From contig JAFBJY010001369.1 of the NCBI GenBank assembly GCA_016801885.1, forward strand, positions 90,401 through 154,400: DNA of 64,000 nucleotides, in the 5' to 3' direction. This document shows positions 1 to 11,801 of this stretch, one piece after another (position 1 is the first letter of the stretch; each line of letters begins with the position of its first letter). The notes beneath the pieces are model-generated. The model did no database searches. It was not told the origin of the DNA and saw nothing but the letters and a program-made list of their open reading frames with translations. A program made the position numbers and the translations under genes. This DNA comes from Toxotes chatareus (Eukaryota > Chordata > Actinopteri > Toxotidae).

Positions 1-61
1 GGATTCCGAACTGGTGAAACAAGCCGGTATCAAAGTTCGACCCCTCACTGGATCTATTCAG

Positions 62-978
62 TCCCCCCGGAATATCACGACCTTGGCGAGGTATTCAGTA
101 AATGTAAAGCCCTATCTCTGCCACCTCACAGACCTTACGATTGCTCAATAGACTTGTTGCCTGGTTCCTCTCTTCCCTCTGGCCGGCTTTACAACATGTC
201 CAAGCCAGAGAGGGGGGCCATGGAAACCTACATCAATGACTCCCTAAAAGCAGGTATCATTCGACCTTCCTCCTCGCCTCTGGGTGCAGGTTTCTTTTTT
301 GTTGAAAAGAAAGACAAGACTCTTCGTCCATGTATAGATTATAAGGAACTGAACAACATCACTGTGAAAAACAAATACCCGCTACCCCTCATCTCCTCTG
401 CCCTAGAGTCACTCCACGGTTCCACCATCTTCACCAAGCTGGACCTCAGGAATGCTTACCACCTGGTGAGAATCCGAGAGGGGGATGAGTGGAAAACCGC
501 ATTCAACACCCCTCTCGGACACTTTGAATACTTGGTGATGCCCTTCGGACTGACTAATGCCCCTGCTGTGTTCCAGGCTATGGTTAATGATGTACTCAGA
601 GACTTTTTGAATCGCTTTGTGTTCATCTATCTGGATGATATTCTCATCTTTTCACAGGACCCTCATCAGCACCAACAGCATGTACGCCTGGTACTTCAAA
701 GGTTGCTGGAAAACAGACTGTACGTGAAAGCAGAGAAGTGCGAGTTCCACTCCAATACTGTCACTTTTCTTGGTTTCATCATAAAGCAAGGTCAGGTACA
801 GGCGGACCCCAGTAAGATACAAGCTGTAGTGAATTGGCCCTCTCCTTCAACCAGAAAACAGCTGCAGAGGTTCTTAGGGTTTGCAAACTTTACAGACGGT
901 TCATTGAAACTACAGTACCATTGCAGCGCCTCTCACCCGTTTAACCTCCCCCTCTCTCTCTTTCCAGTGGACGTCTGA
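62..978 (+). pseudogene. Gypsy-1 reverse transcriptase domain
   Basis: Codes for the RNA-dependent DNA polymerase of the element, which copies its RNA into DNA in the cytoplasm. Visible motifs are LRPCIDYKELN (around 335), FTKLDLRNAYH, the palm signature YLDDILIF (about 630-653) and FLGFIIKQGQVQADPSKI in the thumb region. An ATG occurs at 154 but the frame is open from about 62 and begins with the conserved VPPEYHDLGEVFSK. The frame breaks after FLGFANF, where the expected YRRFIRNYS follows only after one T and one further base have been lost; the stop at 978 is therefore caused by frameshift. Confidence 0.93.
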
Positions 979-2519
979 AGCGGAGCAGGCGTTCACCGAC
1001 CTCAAGAGGCGATTCACCTCCGCTCCAGTCCTAACTCAACCCGACCCAGCTCGCCAGTTTGTGGTTGAAGTGGACGCCTCCGATGTGGGCGTGGGGGCCG
1101 TCCTCTCCCAACGCTCCCATGCTGACCAAAAGCTCCACCCCTGCGCTTACTTCTCCAGACGTCTCTCCCCAGCAGAATGCAACTATGATGTTGGTAATAG
1201 AGAACTCCTGGCAGTGAAGTTGGCTTTAGAGGAGTGGAGACACTGGTTGGAGGGTGCAGAGCAGCCGTTCGTGGTGTGGACCGACCATAAAAATCTGGCA
1301 TACCTTCAGTCTGCAAAAAGACTGAATTCTAGGCAGGCTCGCTGGGCGCTTTTTTTTGGTCGGTTCAAGTTTACCATCACCCACCGGCCGGGCTCTAAAA
1401 ACGTCAAACCAGACGCCCTCTCTCGTCTGTTTGACCCTGAGTCCACTCCTTCCTCTCCTGACACCATCTTGCCAACTTCCTGCGTGATAGGAGCATTGAC
1501 ATGGCCTTTCATGACTGAGTTGCGAGCTGCCCTGCTGGAGGAGCCTGACCCTGGTTCCGGTCCCCCGGATAAGCACTATGTTCCTCAGGCAACCCGTTCT
1601 GCTGTTCTCCAATGGGCCCATGACTCAAAACTTTCTTGTCACCCTGGTATCAAAAGAACACTCTCCCTACTCAGAACATATTTTTGGTGGCCATCTCTGG
1701 ACTCTGATACTCGCTCCTACATAGCAGCCTGCTCAACTTGCTCCCGTAACAAGTCCTCTCATCGGTCTCCCGCTGGTGAGTTGCTTCCCCTGCCTGTTCC
1801 ACACCGTCCCTGGTCCCATATAGCCCTAGATTTTGTTTCTGGTTTACCTCCCTCCAATGGACACACCACCATACTCACTGTCGTCGACCGGTTCTCTAAA
1901 ACTGCCCACTTCATCCCTTTACCCAAACTGCCATCTGCCCGAGAAACAGCCGACATTCTGGTCTCGCAGGTTTTCAGGCTCCACGGCATTCCCTCAGACA
2001 TTGTATCTGATAGAGGACCTCAGTTCACCTCACAGGTATGGAAAGCTTTTTGCAGCTCTCGGCGCCTCTGTAAGTCTTTCCTCCGGTTTTCATCCCCAGA
2101 CCAATGGTCAGACTGAACGCACCAACCAGGACCTTGAAACCACCCTCCGCTGCCTCTCCTCCCATAACCCCTCCTCATGGTCAACTCACCTTCCTTGGGT
2201 GGAATATGCCCACAACTCCCTAGTTTCCTCAGCCACCGGTTTGTCACCTTTTGAATGCTCCCTAGGCTACCAGCCTCCCCTTTTCCCTGAAGATGAACTA
2301 GATCTAGCTGTCCCTCTGTCCAGGCTCACATTGCCCGCTGCAAACGGGTCTGGTGTGAGGCCCGTAGAGCCCTCCTCAAAACTGCCTCCATCTACAAACG
2401 ACAAGCTGACCATCACAGAACCCCTGCTCCAGATTACACCCCAGGTCAAATGGTTTGGCTCTCCACTAAGGACATTCCCCTTAAGGCCCAATCCAAAAAG
2501 CTCTCCCCCAAGTACATAG
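979..2519 (+). pseudogene. Gypsy-1 RNase H and integrase
   Basis: RNase H begins near 1050 with EVDASDVGVGAVLSQ and continues through YDVGNRELLAV and WTDHKNL to HRPGSKNVKPDALSR. The integrase zinc domain (GIKRTL, TYFWWPSL, CSTCSRNK) runs at 1630-1760, followed by the DDE core: ALDFVSGLPPS and VVDRFSK (about 1830-1900), HGIPSDIVSDRGPQFTS (1984-2035) and, one frame over, GFHPQTNGQTERTNQ (2085-2130). The frame changes at about 2036-2080 and again near 2311, so the catalytic glutamate is in a different frame from the first two aspartates. Integrase would insert the cDNA in the nucleus. Confidence 0.92.
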
Positions 2520-2885
2520 GCCCCTTTGAGGTGGAAAAAATCTTAAACCCTGTGTCTGTACGCCTGAAACTTCCCCGGTCCCTCCGTATCCACCCCACCT
2601 TCCACGTATCCCTCCTCAAGCCTGTTTCCTCCAGCCCTCTCAGCCTCCGGCCGTCCCCCACCACCCGCCCAGGTGGTGGATGACTAACCCGGCTTTTGGG
2701 TTCGCCGGCTCCTGGATGTTCGGCCAAGGGGTCAGGGGCTCCAATATCTCGTGGACTGGGAGGGCTATGGCCCAGAGGAGCGCTCCTGGGTCCCCAAGTC
2801 CCTCATTCTGGACCCCCAGCTCATCAGGGACTTCCCCGAGGCTCACCCAGACAAGCTTGGTGGACCGCCTGGTGGCGGTTGTTAA
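2391..2885 (+). pseudogene. Gypsy-1 integrase C-terminus with chromodomain
   Basis: The C-terminal part reads YTPGQMVWLSTKDI, the KLSPKYIGPFEVEKI block and RIHPTFHVSLLKP, the GPY/F-type module of chromovirus integrases. After a frame change near 2685 the chromodomain follows: RRLLDVRPRGQGLQYLVDWE, then GYGPEERSWVPKS and LILDPQLIRDFPEAHPDKLG (about 2705-2860). The aromatic residues Y, W and W expected of the methyl-lysine cage are present. The family is known to use this domain to direct insertion; that is knowledge of the family, not something the sequence shows. The gene stops just before the polypurine tract. Confidence 0.88.
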
Positions 2886-2896
2886 GGGGGGGGTAC
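2883..2896 (+). other. Polypurine tract of gypsy-1
   Basis: A run of A and eight G residues, then GTAC, sits directly before the 3' LTR, the position where plus-strand DNA synthesis is primed in LTR retrotransposons. Confidence 0.7.
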
Positions 2897-3464
2897 TGTC
2901 ATGAGGCAGCTCGGGGGGTTTGCTGCTCGTTCGTTGTTGTTGGTTTTTTTTCTGTTTCCCTTCCTTTTGTTGGTCTGGCTGAGGATAGGTTGGTGTGGGT
3001 TGCCGTTTACCTGGCCGGCTCCTCCCTGGTTCCTCCTTCTCATCAGGATGATTCTGACCACCTGGGTCCAATCGGGTGGCCAGCTACTTCCATACTGGGG
3101 TATATGAGGCCTGGCTTTCCAGACAACCCTCACCAGATCGTACCGTCGTCTAAGTGGTGACTCGATCTTTGAGCCTCGAAAAACTTTACCTTAGATACTA
3201 CGAATTCTTTTACCTTGTGGTTTGTCGCCTTACCTTTTTTTCCCCTCTCACTCCCTGCAGATTCCGCCTGGATTCCTCCCTCCGTGCCTCCTTCACTCTG
3301 CCTCAGCCGACACCTCCTAGTTTTCCGGGAAGATCCCCCGCCGCCCTTAGTTATATTAATTATTCCTTTTCTTTTGTTTTTCCTTTTGAATAAACTGTTG
3401 AACCTGCTCCAAGTTGCTCACGTTTGCTTTTGGGTCCAGGACCTGACTAACTCAGACCATGACA
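2897..3464 (+). repeat. 3' LTR of gypsy-1
   Basis: The repeat starts TGTCATGAGG right after the purine tract and ends CAGACCATGACA, giving the inverted terminal pair TGTCA/TGACA. Length is about 568 bp. A polyadenylation signal (AATAAA, about 3389) lies toward its end. The 5' LTR is outside the window, so identity between the LTRs cannot be judged. Confidence 0.85.
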
Positions 3465-5317
3465 CTCTCTCTCTGCCTGTGTCCCTCAGTGACTCAGTCT
3501 TCAGTACTCAGTTCAGGAGAATCCACTCTCCAGTGAAAACACACTGTTGTGTTACTGTTCTGAAATGTAATGTAATGCAATGTTCCTCTATTGATCAGTT
3601 GATGAGTCAGTTCTTTGGCATGATTGACTTCAGCCTCAGAAAGGTTTAAGAAATTCAGTTTAAAGTCTTCAGTGTGTTTCAGGTGTGGGTGACTGATACA
3701 CAGCTGTAACAACCTGCAGACACAGTACACAAAGCTTCTGTATGGCTCTAATACTTTGTGATGAAATGCCTCCATCAGTCTAATGGCTCTGTCTGTGTCT
3801 GATGTCTGTGGAGTCTGAACTGTGAAATGAATACACTGCCTGTAATAACTCGACTACCAGCCTGAGTTCAGATCACTGACAATTTTCTCACTCTAGCTGT
3901 CGTTTTATAAACATTATTGGAAATAAATTGTGTTCTCGTCCATTACTAAAGTCTTCCAGACTCAAAGATGAAGATCAGGATCTGATGAGAATTTATTCTC
4001 CCTCTCAGGTTTTTGTGCTGTTGAAAATCAGCATCATTTTCCAGCATGTTTCAGTGTAATAGGAAGGTCAGGCTGAGTTAGAAACACCTGCATGGCTGTA
4101 GACTACAAGCTGATTAGATATTGTATGGATCAGTTTTCCTTTAAAGACTTAAACATTTATACCACACTAATTTGCACTGGAGACTGTTTCTGTCACAGAT
4201 GGATGTGAGCTGCTGTCATCATGTCATCATGTCTGTTGTGTGATTGATGTGGAAATTTGAAACTGGAGCAGAAAGTTTACAGAGTCTGATGCAAATAACT
4301 CATTCAAATGTTTCAGTGCAGGAGATGAAGACGTCGTGTTGCTGTTGAAAAAGTAAAAACAAAAACAAAATGGTGATAAATTTTACAATGAACAAAGGTG
4401 AATTGTGTGAGAGCTGATAACAAATGTTTTGATGATGCAGTAAAGCACAAGTCAATGAAACATTTGATTTCTTTTCTGTTTTCTTTCAGGTAAGTGCTGC
4501 CAATGACCTTCAGAGAAAAAAAAGAACAAGGAAACAGATTCAGTCAAAGATCCTCCACTATCTTCAGCAGCATTTAGTGAGTTTGTTATTCTTTGTTTCT
4601 ACAGTGATGAGAGAAGTGTATCCAGAGGGCTGCTGCTCAGATGATAATGGTAGGACACAGACTTTCTTTACAGAAACATTTCCTCTGTTGTTCCTAACAG
4701 GAAGAACCAGCAGCTCTGCTTGGATCTCAGTGTCTGCCAATCCTTGTGGGAGATGCAAGTTCTAGAAATAAAATGTTGATGTGATTTTGAGTAATTTAGG
4801 TTCATCACTTTCACAGTTCCCTGACAACAGAACCCAGCAGTGTTCACCTTGTGTTAGCAGACTGGTGGGACTGGTAGTAGGTACTGGATGCTCATATTTT
4901 ACTGACAAACCTTCAGACTAAAACACTGGAGCAGGTTTGACTTTGGAGAGAGAGAGAAAGAAAGAGAGAGAGAGTTTGTCCTTTGATGCCTTTGATGTAT
5001 CAACATTCTACAGTCTGATGTCACAGGCTGCAGTAAGTGGACACACAGCCAGAGACAAGTTCAGAAGTCAAACAGGAGCAGAGACAGTTGGACTGGACAG
5101 GACTTGCTCATGATTTAGGAAGAAAGAAGCACTCAGATATTTCTGCACAATTATTGACAAGGAAGGGAGGAGCTACTGCTGTTACAAGGACAAGAGGAAA
5201 CTACAGGAAAGTCCAGATGAGCTCCAAGGTTTTCAGTAAGTCAGTACATGTTAGATTTTTTTTTAAAGTTGATCATGACTGTGAGATATTCTCATGGTTG
5301 CTCAGCTTCTTAACTTT
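3465..5317. other. Non-coding stretch with one possible micro-exon
   Basis: No convincing protein gene. A 45-bp segment at 4605-4649 is bounded by TTTCTACAG before and GTAGGA after and would encode MREVYPEGCCSDDN in one frame, so it may be a small exon of a host gene whose other parts are not visible. A GA-rich tract lies at about 4947-4974. An open frame at 5037-5339 shows no recognisable domain. The base composition and scattered short ORFs fit intron or UTR sequence. Confidence 0.35.
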
Positions 5318-5651
5318 GTTTTGGTGTGATGCACTGTAGTTTGTGCTAAAGGAAAGGATTTCAAGGAAGTCTGTACTGTCTGCAACAAGATCCTTTCTAA
5401 AGAAATTCTAATGATCCTGACGTGGTGGTAACGTATTGTGTCACTTCCTGTTTGCTGCTTCTGCACTGTGGTGTTACGAGTGTTATCCTAGCTTATTAAT
5501 CAACTCTTACTTTGCCGTGTTCTGTGGTCAATCTCTGAATTCCTGTACACGTATATTGCTTTAGTTAAACATCTGTGGTGCACGTGTCCCTCGGAATCTA
5601 ACACCACACTCTAATCACTCTAACTCTGGTCCGCTAGCTTAGCTGTTAGCA

Positions 5652-5858
5652 ATGGCTTCTCTCTCTCCTGCTGTCTCTCCTGCTGTCTCTCCTCTCTCTT
5701 GCACGGTGTGTGAGATGTTTAGTTACTCCTCTGCCTCCTTTAGCGATAATGGTATGTGTAATACATGTAGCATTTTTGTAGCATTGGAGGCGAGACTTAG
5801 GGAAGTAGAGGCTCGGCTCCGCACCATAGATAATCGCCCAGCAGCAGCGCTTAGCTAG
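5652..5858 (+). CDS. LINE-1 ORF1 N-terminal part: zinc-binding motif and coiled coil
   Basis: The 68-residue frame starts MASLSPAVSPAVSP and has two CxxC pairs (CTVC and CNTC, about 18 residues apart) that could bind zinc, followed by a heptad-like stretch ALEARLREVEARL that should form a coiled coil for ORF1 self-association. ORF1 proteins of this group bind LINE RNA. A stop after PAAALS separates it from the esterase part downstream; related elements carry both in one ORF1, so the stop is probably a mutation. Confidence 0.6.
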   Translation: MASLSPAVSPAVSPLSCTVCEMFSYSSASFSDNGMCNTCSIFVALEARLREVEARLRTIDNRPAAALS

Positions 5859-6074
5859 TCAGTCCCCTGTAGCTGATGCGGACCAGCCTAAATTAGCTAC
5901 AGCTAGCCGTCCCACGTTAGCTCCTGTCAGCCGTTCCCGAAGCTCCCGAGCAGCCGGGAAGCCAGGGCGGCTGGGTGGCAGTCGAAGGAAAGATAGCATG
6001 AAACAACGGCCCGTGGTTCACCATCAACCGCTTCATGTTTCAAACAGATTTTCCCCAATCAGCGACACACCCGC

Positions 6075-6570
6075 TGAGGAAAAAACTCTGGTTATTGGCA
6101 GCTCCATTTTGCGAAAATGAAGTTAGAGACTCCAGCGACCATAGTTAAATGCATCCCTGGGGCCAGAGCGGGCGACGTTGAATCGTATTTAAAACTGCTG
6201 GCTAAGGATAAACGTAGATTTGGTAAGATCGTTATTCACGTCGGCGGTAATGACACCCGACACGCCAATTGGAGGTCAGTAAAATTAATGTGGAGTCGGT
6301 GTGTAACTTTGCCAAAACAAAAGACTCTGTAGTGTTCTCTGGACCCCTGCCCGATTTGACCAGTGATGACATGTTTAGTCAAGCATGTCTTCATTCCGTC
6401 GCTGGCTGTCTAGGTGGTGTCCAGCAAACGACGTGGCCTTCATTGATAACTGGAAAACTTTTTGGGGAAAACCTGGTCTGATTAGGAGAGACGGCATCCA
6501 TCCAACTTTGGATGGTGCAGCTCTCATATCTAGAAATATGACAGATTTCATTAGAAAACCAAAGTCATGA
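6075..6570 (+). pseudogene. LINE-1 ORF1 SGNH/GDSL-type esterase domain
   Basis: Blocks in order are EKTLVIGSSIL (about 6080-6112, block I serine), GARAGDVESY (about 6160), IVIHVGGNDT (about 6230-6255, block III with the N) and RRDGIHPTLDGA (about 6487-6520, block V with the D and H of the catalytic triad). Such esterase domains are known in ORF1 of CR1/L2 LINEs, with a proposed role in membrane or lipid interaction during retrotransposition. Frame changes near 6115, 6270 and 6385 break it into three frames. Confidence 0.8.
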
Positions 6571-6833
6571 CAACCCAGAGTTGAGACCAGGATGCAGAGT
6601 TGCAGTCCTACACGCTTCTCTGCAGTTTCTCTAGAGCTGTCACCCACCCATGATTCTCATGATCCTTATTATTCCTACCATTCTAACGATTCCCTTTATC
6701 CTATAGAGACTGTGTCTGCTCCCCGTCAACAAAAAGTGCATAAATTAAAAAATGCAAGAGGTGTTACTCATAAAAACCTCAAAAAATTTATACTACAAAA
6801 GCATCTGAACCTAAAAACACCACAATCAGATGT

Positions 6834-7581
6834 GGGCTATTAAACATTAGATCTCTCTTGTCTAAATCTCTGTTAGTGAATGATTTGATAATGGATCAGC
6901 AGATTGATTTATTCTGTCTGACTGAGACCTGGCTGCAGGAGGAAGAGTATGTCAGTCTAAATGAGTCAACCCCTGCTAGTCATATTAATTATCACATTCC
7001 TCGAGGCACAGGCCGAGGAGGGGAGTGGCAGCAATCTACCACTCAAGTTTATTAATTAATCCTAGACCTAAGCCGAAATATAGTACATTTGAAAGCCTTA
7101 TCCTCAGCCTCTCACATCCAAATTGGAAGATAGAAAACCAGTACTATTTGCTGTGGTGTATCGTCCACCTGCTGCTTACTCTGAGTTTTTGTCTGAATTC
7201 ACTGAATTTTTATCTGATTTAGTGCTTAGTACGGATAGAGTAATTATAGTGGGCGACTTTAATATTCATGTCGATACCCACAATGACAGCCTTAAGACTG
7301 CTTTCTATTCAGTATTAGACTCAATTGGCTTTTTACAAAATGTTAACAAACCAACTCACTGTTTTAATCACACCCTTGATCTTGTACTAACCTATGGCAT
7401 AGAAGCTGAATATTTGACAGTATTCCCTCAGAACCCTGTTTTATCTGATCATTCTTTAGTAACATTTGAATTTACAATAATGAACTGCACAGCATCTGAG
7501 AAAAAATTAACTACTGTAGATTTCTGTCTGATAATGCTGTCATTAATGCTGTCAAGAAGGTCAGTAATCAGAGGAAGCTAG
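6834..7581 (+). pseudogene. LINE-1 ORF2 apurinic-type endonuclease
   Basis: The frame opens with GLLNIRSLLSKS, then FCLTETWL (about 6915-6938), VVYRPPAAYSEFLSEF (about 7155) and IIVGDFNIHVD (about 7240-7272); the SDHSLVTFEF block is at about 7446-7475. These are the catalytic motifs of the APE-like endonuclease that nicks target DNA to prime reverse transcription. A frameshift near 7025 splits it, and the section just after 7530 has lost about 210 bp that LINE-2 (19500-19710) retains. Confidence 0.85.
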
Positions 7582-7599
7582 CTCCATGGTACAATTCAC

Positions 7600-9558
7600 A
7601 AATACGTACTTTAAAGCAGATATCACGAAAGCTGGAAAGGAAATGGTTATCCACTAATTTAGAGGAATTCCGCCTAGCCTGGAAAGACAGCTTTATAACG
7701 TATAAAAAGCCCTTCGTAAGGCAAGAACTGCCTATTACTCATCATTAATAGAGGAAAACAAGAACAACCCTAGGTTTCTTTTCAGCACTGTAGCCAGGCT
7801 GACAAAGAGCCATAGCTCTGTTGTACCATCCATCCCTCTAGCTCTCACTAGTAATGACTTTATGAGCTTCTTTAGCAACAAAATAGTAGACATTAGAGAC
7901 AGAATCCATCTCATCCTGCCTACAACTGTTAATGATGTAGGTATGTCTAGAACAGCATCTTTAGAAATGTCTGCCAGTCCTGATTTGTCGTTAGACTGTT
8001 TCTCTCCCATAGATCTAGCTGAATTGACTTCAATAGTTTCTAAATCTAAATCATCAACATGTCTTTTGGATCCTATCCCGACCAGACTTCTTAAAGATGT
8101 GTTGCCTTTGATTGGCACTCACATATTAGATCAGATAAATCTCTCGTTGGTTACAGGATATGTCCCACAGGCTTTTAAGGTTGCAGTTATCAAACCTTTA
8201 CTTAAAAAGCCTTCTCTGGACTCTGACATTTTGGCAAACTATAGACCTATATCCAATCTCCTTTAATTCTAAAATTCTTGAAAAGGCTGTTGCAACTCAG
8301 TTTGTGCGACCATCTACATAGGAACGGTTTGTTTGAAGTTTTTCAGTCAGGATTTAGAGTTCATCATAGCACAGAGACAGCACTGGTGAAAGTTACCAAC
8401 GACCTTCTTATAGCATCAGATAATGGACTCGTCTCTATACTTGTCCTGCTAGATCTTAGTGCTGCATTTGACACCATTGATCATAATATCCTATTGGATA
8501 GATTGGAACATGTTATTGGGATTAAAGGAACAGCACTAGGCTGGTTTAAATCATATCTATCAGATAGATACCAGTTTGTTCATGTTAATGATGATCCCTC
8601 CATATATACCAGAGTAAGTCATGGAATTCCACAGGGTTCTGTGCTTGGACCGATACTGTTCACCTTATACATGCTTCCCTTAGGCAATATTATCAGGAAG
8701 CATGGAATAAATTTCCATTGCTATGCGGATGATACCCAGCTATATTTATCTATGAAACCAGACGAAACAGATCAGTTAACCATACTTCAGGCATGTCTTA
8801 AAGACATAAAGGCCTGGATGACCCGTAACTTTCTTCTTCTGAATTCAGACAAAACTGAGGTTATTTTGTTTGGTCCCAAACACCTCAGAAACAGTTTATC
8901 TAATCATATAGTTACTCTGGATGGCATTAATTTAGCCTCGACTGTGAGGAACCTTGGAGTTATTTTTGATCAGGATCTGTCCTTTAACTCACATATAAAA
9001 CAAGTCTCTAGGACCGCCTTCTTTCACCTGCGCAATATCAGTAAGATTAGGAACATTCTGTCGCAGAGTGATGCTGAAAAATTAGTCCATGCTTTTGTTA
9101 CTTCTAGGCTGGACTACTGTAATTCCCTATTATCAGGATGTCCAGTTAACTCTCTAAAAAGCATCCAGCTGATCCAAAATGCTGCAGCGAGAGTACTGAC
9201 TGGAATTAGCAAGAGAGATCACATTACTCCTGTACTAACTTCTCTTCATTGGCTTCCTGTAAAATCCAGAATTGATTTTAAAATCCTTCTCCTTACATAT
9301 AAGGCCCTCAATGGCCAGGCTCCTTCATATCTCAAAGAGCTGATAGTACCATATCATCCTAACAGATTGCTTCGTTCCCAGAATGCAGGTTTGCTTATGG
9401 TTCCCAAAATCTCTAAACGTAGAATGGGAGGCCGAGCCTTTAGCTATCAGGCCCCTCTCCTATGGAACCAACTGCCAGTTTGGGTTCGGGAAGCAGACAC
9501 CCTCTCTAATTTTAAAACGAAGCTTAAAACCTTCTTGTTTGATAAAGCTTATAATTAG
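7600..9558 (+). CDS. LINE-1 ORF2 reverse transcriptase
   Basis: The RT domain starts near 8080 (PIPTRLLKDVLP) and 8160 (GYVPQAFKVAVIKPLLKKPS). After a frame change at about 8268, an open stretch of 426 residues holds GFRVHHSTETAL, LDLSAAFDTIDH (about 8445-8483), GIPQGSVLGPILF (about 8620-8660) and the polymerase active site CYADDTQLYLSM (about 8710-8745). The C-terminal part continues through LGVIFDQDLSF, LHWLPVKSRIDFK and ends FDKAYN. Only one frameshift separates the two halves, so this is the best preserved LINE RT in the window. Confidence 0.93.
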
Positions 9559-10424
9559 TTGTAGTTACAGTCCTAGTTATTTATTAAACTTATAGTTAGT
9601 CACAATTATCTCTATAGACACTGTTACAGTTAAGGATATAGCCCTTAGTAGGGCTGGCTCAGGCAACTGAATCATCCCCTAGTCATGCTGCTATAGGCTT
9701 AGGCTGCTGGGGGACATCCCATGATTTACTGCGCACTTCTTCTTCTTTCTCTTTCTCTCCTCAGACCCACTCTCAAATTTATTAGCCTTTATTACATGTC
9801 ATTAACTCTGTGTCCTCTCTGTGCCGTAGTCCTGTGTTTGTTTCTCTCTGGTCTCTCTTTCTCTGTACCTTACTGCAGGTACCTCTGGCTCGGAGCTGCA
9901 TGTCCTATGGTCCTGGCTCCACCCACCTGCTGCTGTTTATTGTTTACAATGATCTATTTCTAACATGTTTAATGTTCCGTTCTGCTACAGATAAATATTT
10001 GATTAATATTCTTTGCAAACTGCAATGTAAATAATTACCAGTCATGACAGCTTTTTGCCTCCGTGCTCTGTTTCATAATTCTAATCTGCTGAGCACACAT
10101 TATCCAATAACTGTTCACTAACTGTAATGTAAATACTGACCCACATTGTCTGTATTATGCTGCATGTCTTTCTCCCCTCTCCTCCATTCCTAGCTGTCCT
10201 ATCTTTCTCCTTTTCCTCCTTTCACCCAGCCCGGCCATCGGCAGGAGGGTCCCCATCTGAGCCAGGTTCTGCTCAAGGTTTCTTCCTGTTAAAGGGAGTT
10301 TTCCTTGCCACTGTCGCCTTAAGTGCTTGCTCTGGGGTCAGGCTCTGGGTCTCTGTAAAGCGCTTTGAGACAATTTTGATTGTGGAAGGCGCTATATAAA
10401 TAAAATTGAATTGAATTGAAAAAA
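9559..10424 (+). repeat. LINE-1 3' UTR and tail
   Basis: Non-coding 3' region, matched by 21440-22336 of LINE-2. It ends with a stem-prone block (CTGTAAAGCGCTTTGAGAC, then GGCGCTATATAAATAAAATT) and TTGAA repeats. In this LINE group the 3' end is the part recognised by the reverse transcriptase. Confidence 0.8.
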
Positions 10425-11000
10425 AATTAATGGAAATGATGGAGCATAAAATCCACAGTCCCTGTCCTGTGGAAAAGTTGACTTCCAGAGTTGAAAAGAA
10501 GCAAACATGAGGCTTCAACAGTCTGAGTAGATCAAGTTTCTATCTTCCAGGTATTTTTAGACCAAAATTCTCCTCTTTGTGTTTCTACACCTAATGTTTC
10601 CTTGCAAAGCTGTGGTGGAGAGATGGAAACACAGAGAGGAAATTCTGCACTAAAAGACAAACATTTGAAGATACACACTTGATTTTGTTTAACAATGCTG
10701 ATGAATTTTGGAATTACTATTTGCACAGAAATAGGACTGTGGATTTTGTGGCCTATCATTTCCACAGAAATTGTTTAAAGAAGGGATCTCCTGGCAGCCA
10801 GTATGGACAGCAGGAAGAATTAGATCAAACACCAGTGCTTTGAATGTGGAAATGGGAATGTGAGTATATCTTTAAGTGATTTGGGTTTTTTATGTCTTTA
10901 TTATGGACAGTAGAAAGATGACAGGAAATCAGGTGGAGGCAGAGGCATCAATGTTTCCAGTGGAAACTGAATTAGGGATGTTGCGGTAGATGTTCAGAAG
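10425..11000. other. Arm A sequence between LINE-1 and the piggyBac relic
   Basis: Non-coding; about 540 bp matched by 59087-59560 in reverse complement. It contains the intact target site of LINE-4 (CAATGTTTCCAGTGG near 10950-10965), which in arm B is interrupted at 57770-59085. No gene is seen. Confidence 0.7.
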
Positions 11001-11077
11001 CTAGGCTCTATGGCATGAATTTTTATTTTAAGAGGAAAAAAATATTTCACCCTTGTTTTGGGAGCTTGGGGGGGTCC

Positions 11078-11551
11078 TTATAATATATCAATCAGAAAAT
11101 GTGCCCCCCCCAGCCCCCCCCACAAGATTTTGGTTTGTTGCCTCAGGGCAACAAGATGCAATAAGGGTACTAAAACGGCAAGGTTTTCTATATTATTTAA
11201 TAAGTGGAAGGAGGAACAAACAAGCAATAAATACATTAGAAGAAATACACTGGCTTTGTTCCAAAACATGCGGGTGCCTGGTAATCTAAACAACGACATG
11301 TACACTGCTGTACCCATGAATTGCTCCAGTTCTTTAGTAGTGAGGTCAAGGGGCTTGTTGGTGTTACACTGAATGGGATATAAATTTGACAGCTCTACAA
11401 CTACTTCCAGAATGTCTTCAGAAAAAAAACATCTTGAAGTATTTGTAGGGGGACTTGATATTGTCTGATTTTGGAAGGCTGGCCTGCCATTCTGGGTAAT
11501 CAGTGATGTTGGCACTGTTGGGTGTTCTCCAACGGGGTAAGCATGGAACAT
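11078..11551 (-). pseudogene. piggyBac transposase fragment, N-terminal part of the catalytic region
   Basis: The 157-residue frame contains PLDLTTKELEQFMGTAVYMS followed by LFRLPGTRMFW, the conserved start of the DDE_Tnp_1_7 domain of piggyBac transposases. After NKAS the match is lost and nothing of the catalytic DDD core is visible, so the fragment cannot cut DNA. Confidence 0.8.
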
Positions 11552-11684
11552 CTATGAGACTTCATCATCTTCATTTTCCTATTCATCCACAGACTCATTG
11601 TTATCAGGCAGGTCATCTGTTTTCAAAAGAAACCAGTAAGCATAAAATTAGAATAGGTCATATATACCTCTCTTCACCCACTGA

Positions 11685-11755
11685 TGCACGCACGCACGCA
11701 CGCACGCGCACACACACACACACACACACATGCAGGCACACACACACATACACAT
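11685..11755. repeat. (GCAC)n/(CA)n microsatellite
   Basis: GCAC repeats passing into CA repeats, inside the piggyBac relic. Confidence 0.9.
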
Positions 11756-11801
11756 GTTCATTCCATACAGTATGTTACTCTACTGACTGAATCCTGATCT
11801 C

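Larger units (their letters stand above)
1..3464 (+). mobile_element. Ty3/gypsy chromovirus-type LTR retrotransposon, 3' part
   Basis: The window opens inside the pol gene: a short piece reading DSELVKQAGIKVRPL (end of the protease region) is followed from about position 62 by the linker before reverse transcriptase. The order protease remnant, RT, RNase H, integrase, chromodomain, purine tract, LTR is that of chromoviruses, the gypsy branch whose integrase carries a chromodomain. Gag and the 5' LTR lie outside the window. Reading frame is lost at several places (about 895, 925, 2036, 2311 and 2690), so the copy is not functional as assembled. Confidence 0.93.
5414..10424 (+). mobile_element. 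LINE-1 of the window: near full-length L2/CR1-type LINE
   Basis: Arm B gives the empty site: arm A reads ATTCTAATG at 5405-5413, then the element, then AAATTAATGG at 10425, while arm B has the uninterrupted sequence (reverse complement near 59550). The element has a 5' UTR, an ORF1 with zinc-binding and SGNH-esterase parts, an ORF2 with endonuclease and reverse transcriptase, and a 3' end CGCTATATAAATAAAATTG followed by TTGAA repeats. This tail and the ORF layout are typical of fish L2/CR1-group LINEs. Direct flanking repeats are short and imperfect. Confidence 0.88.
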
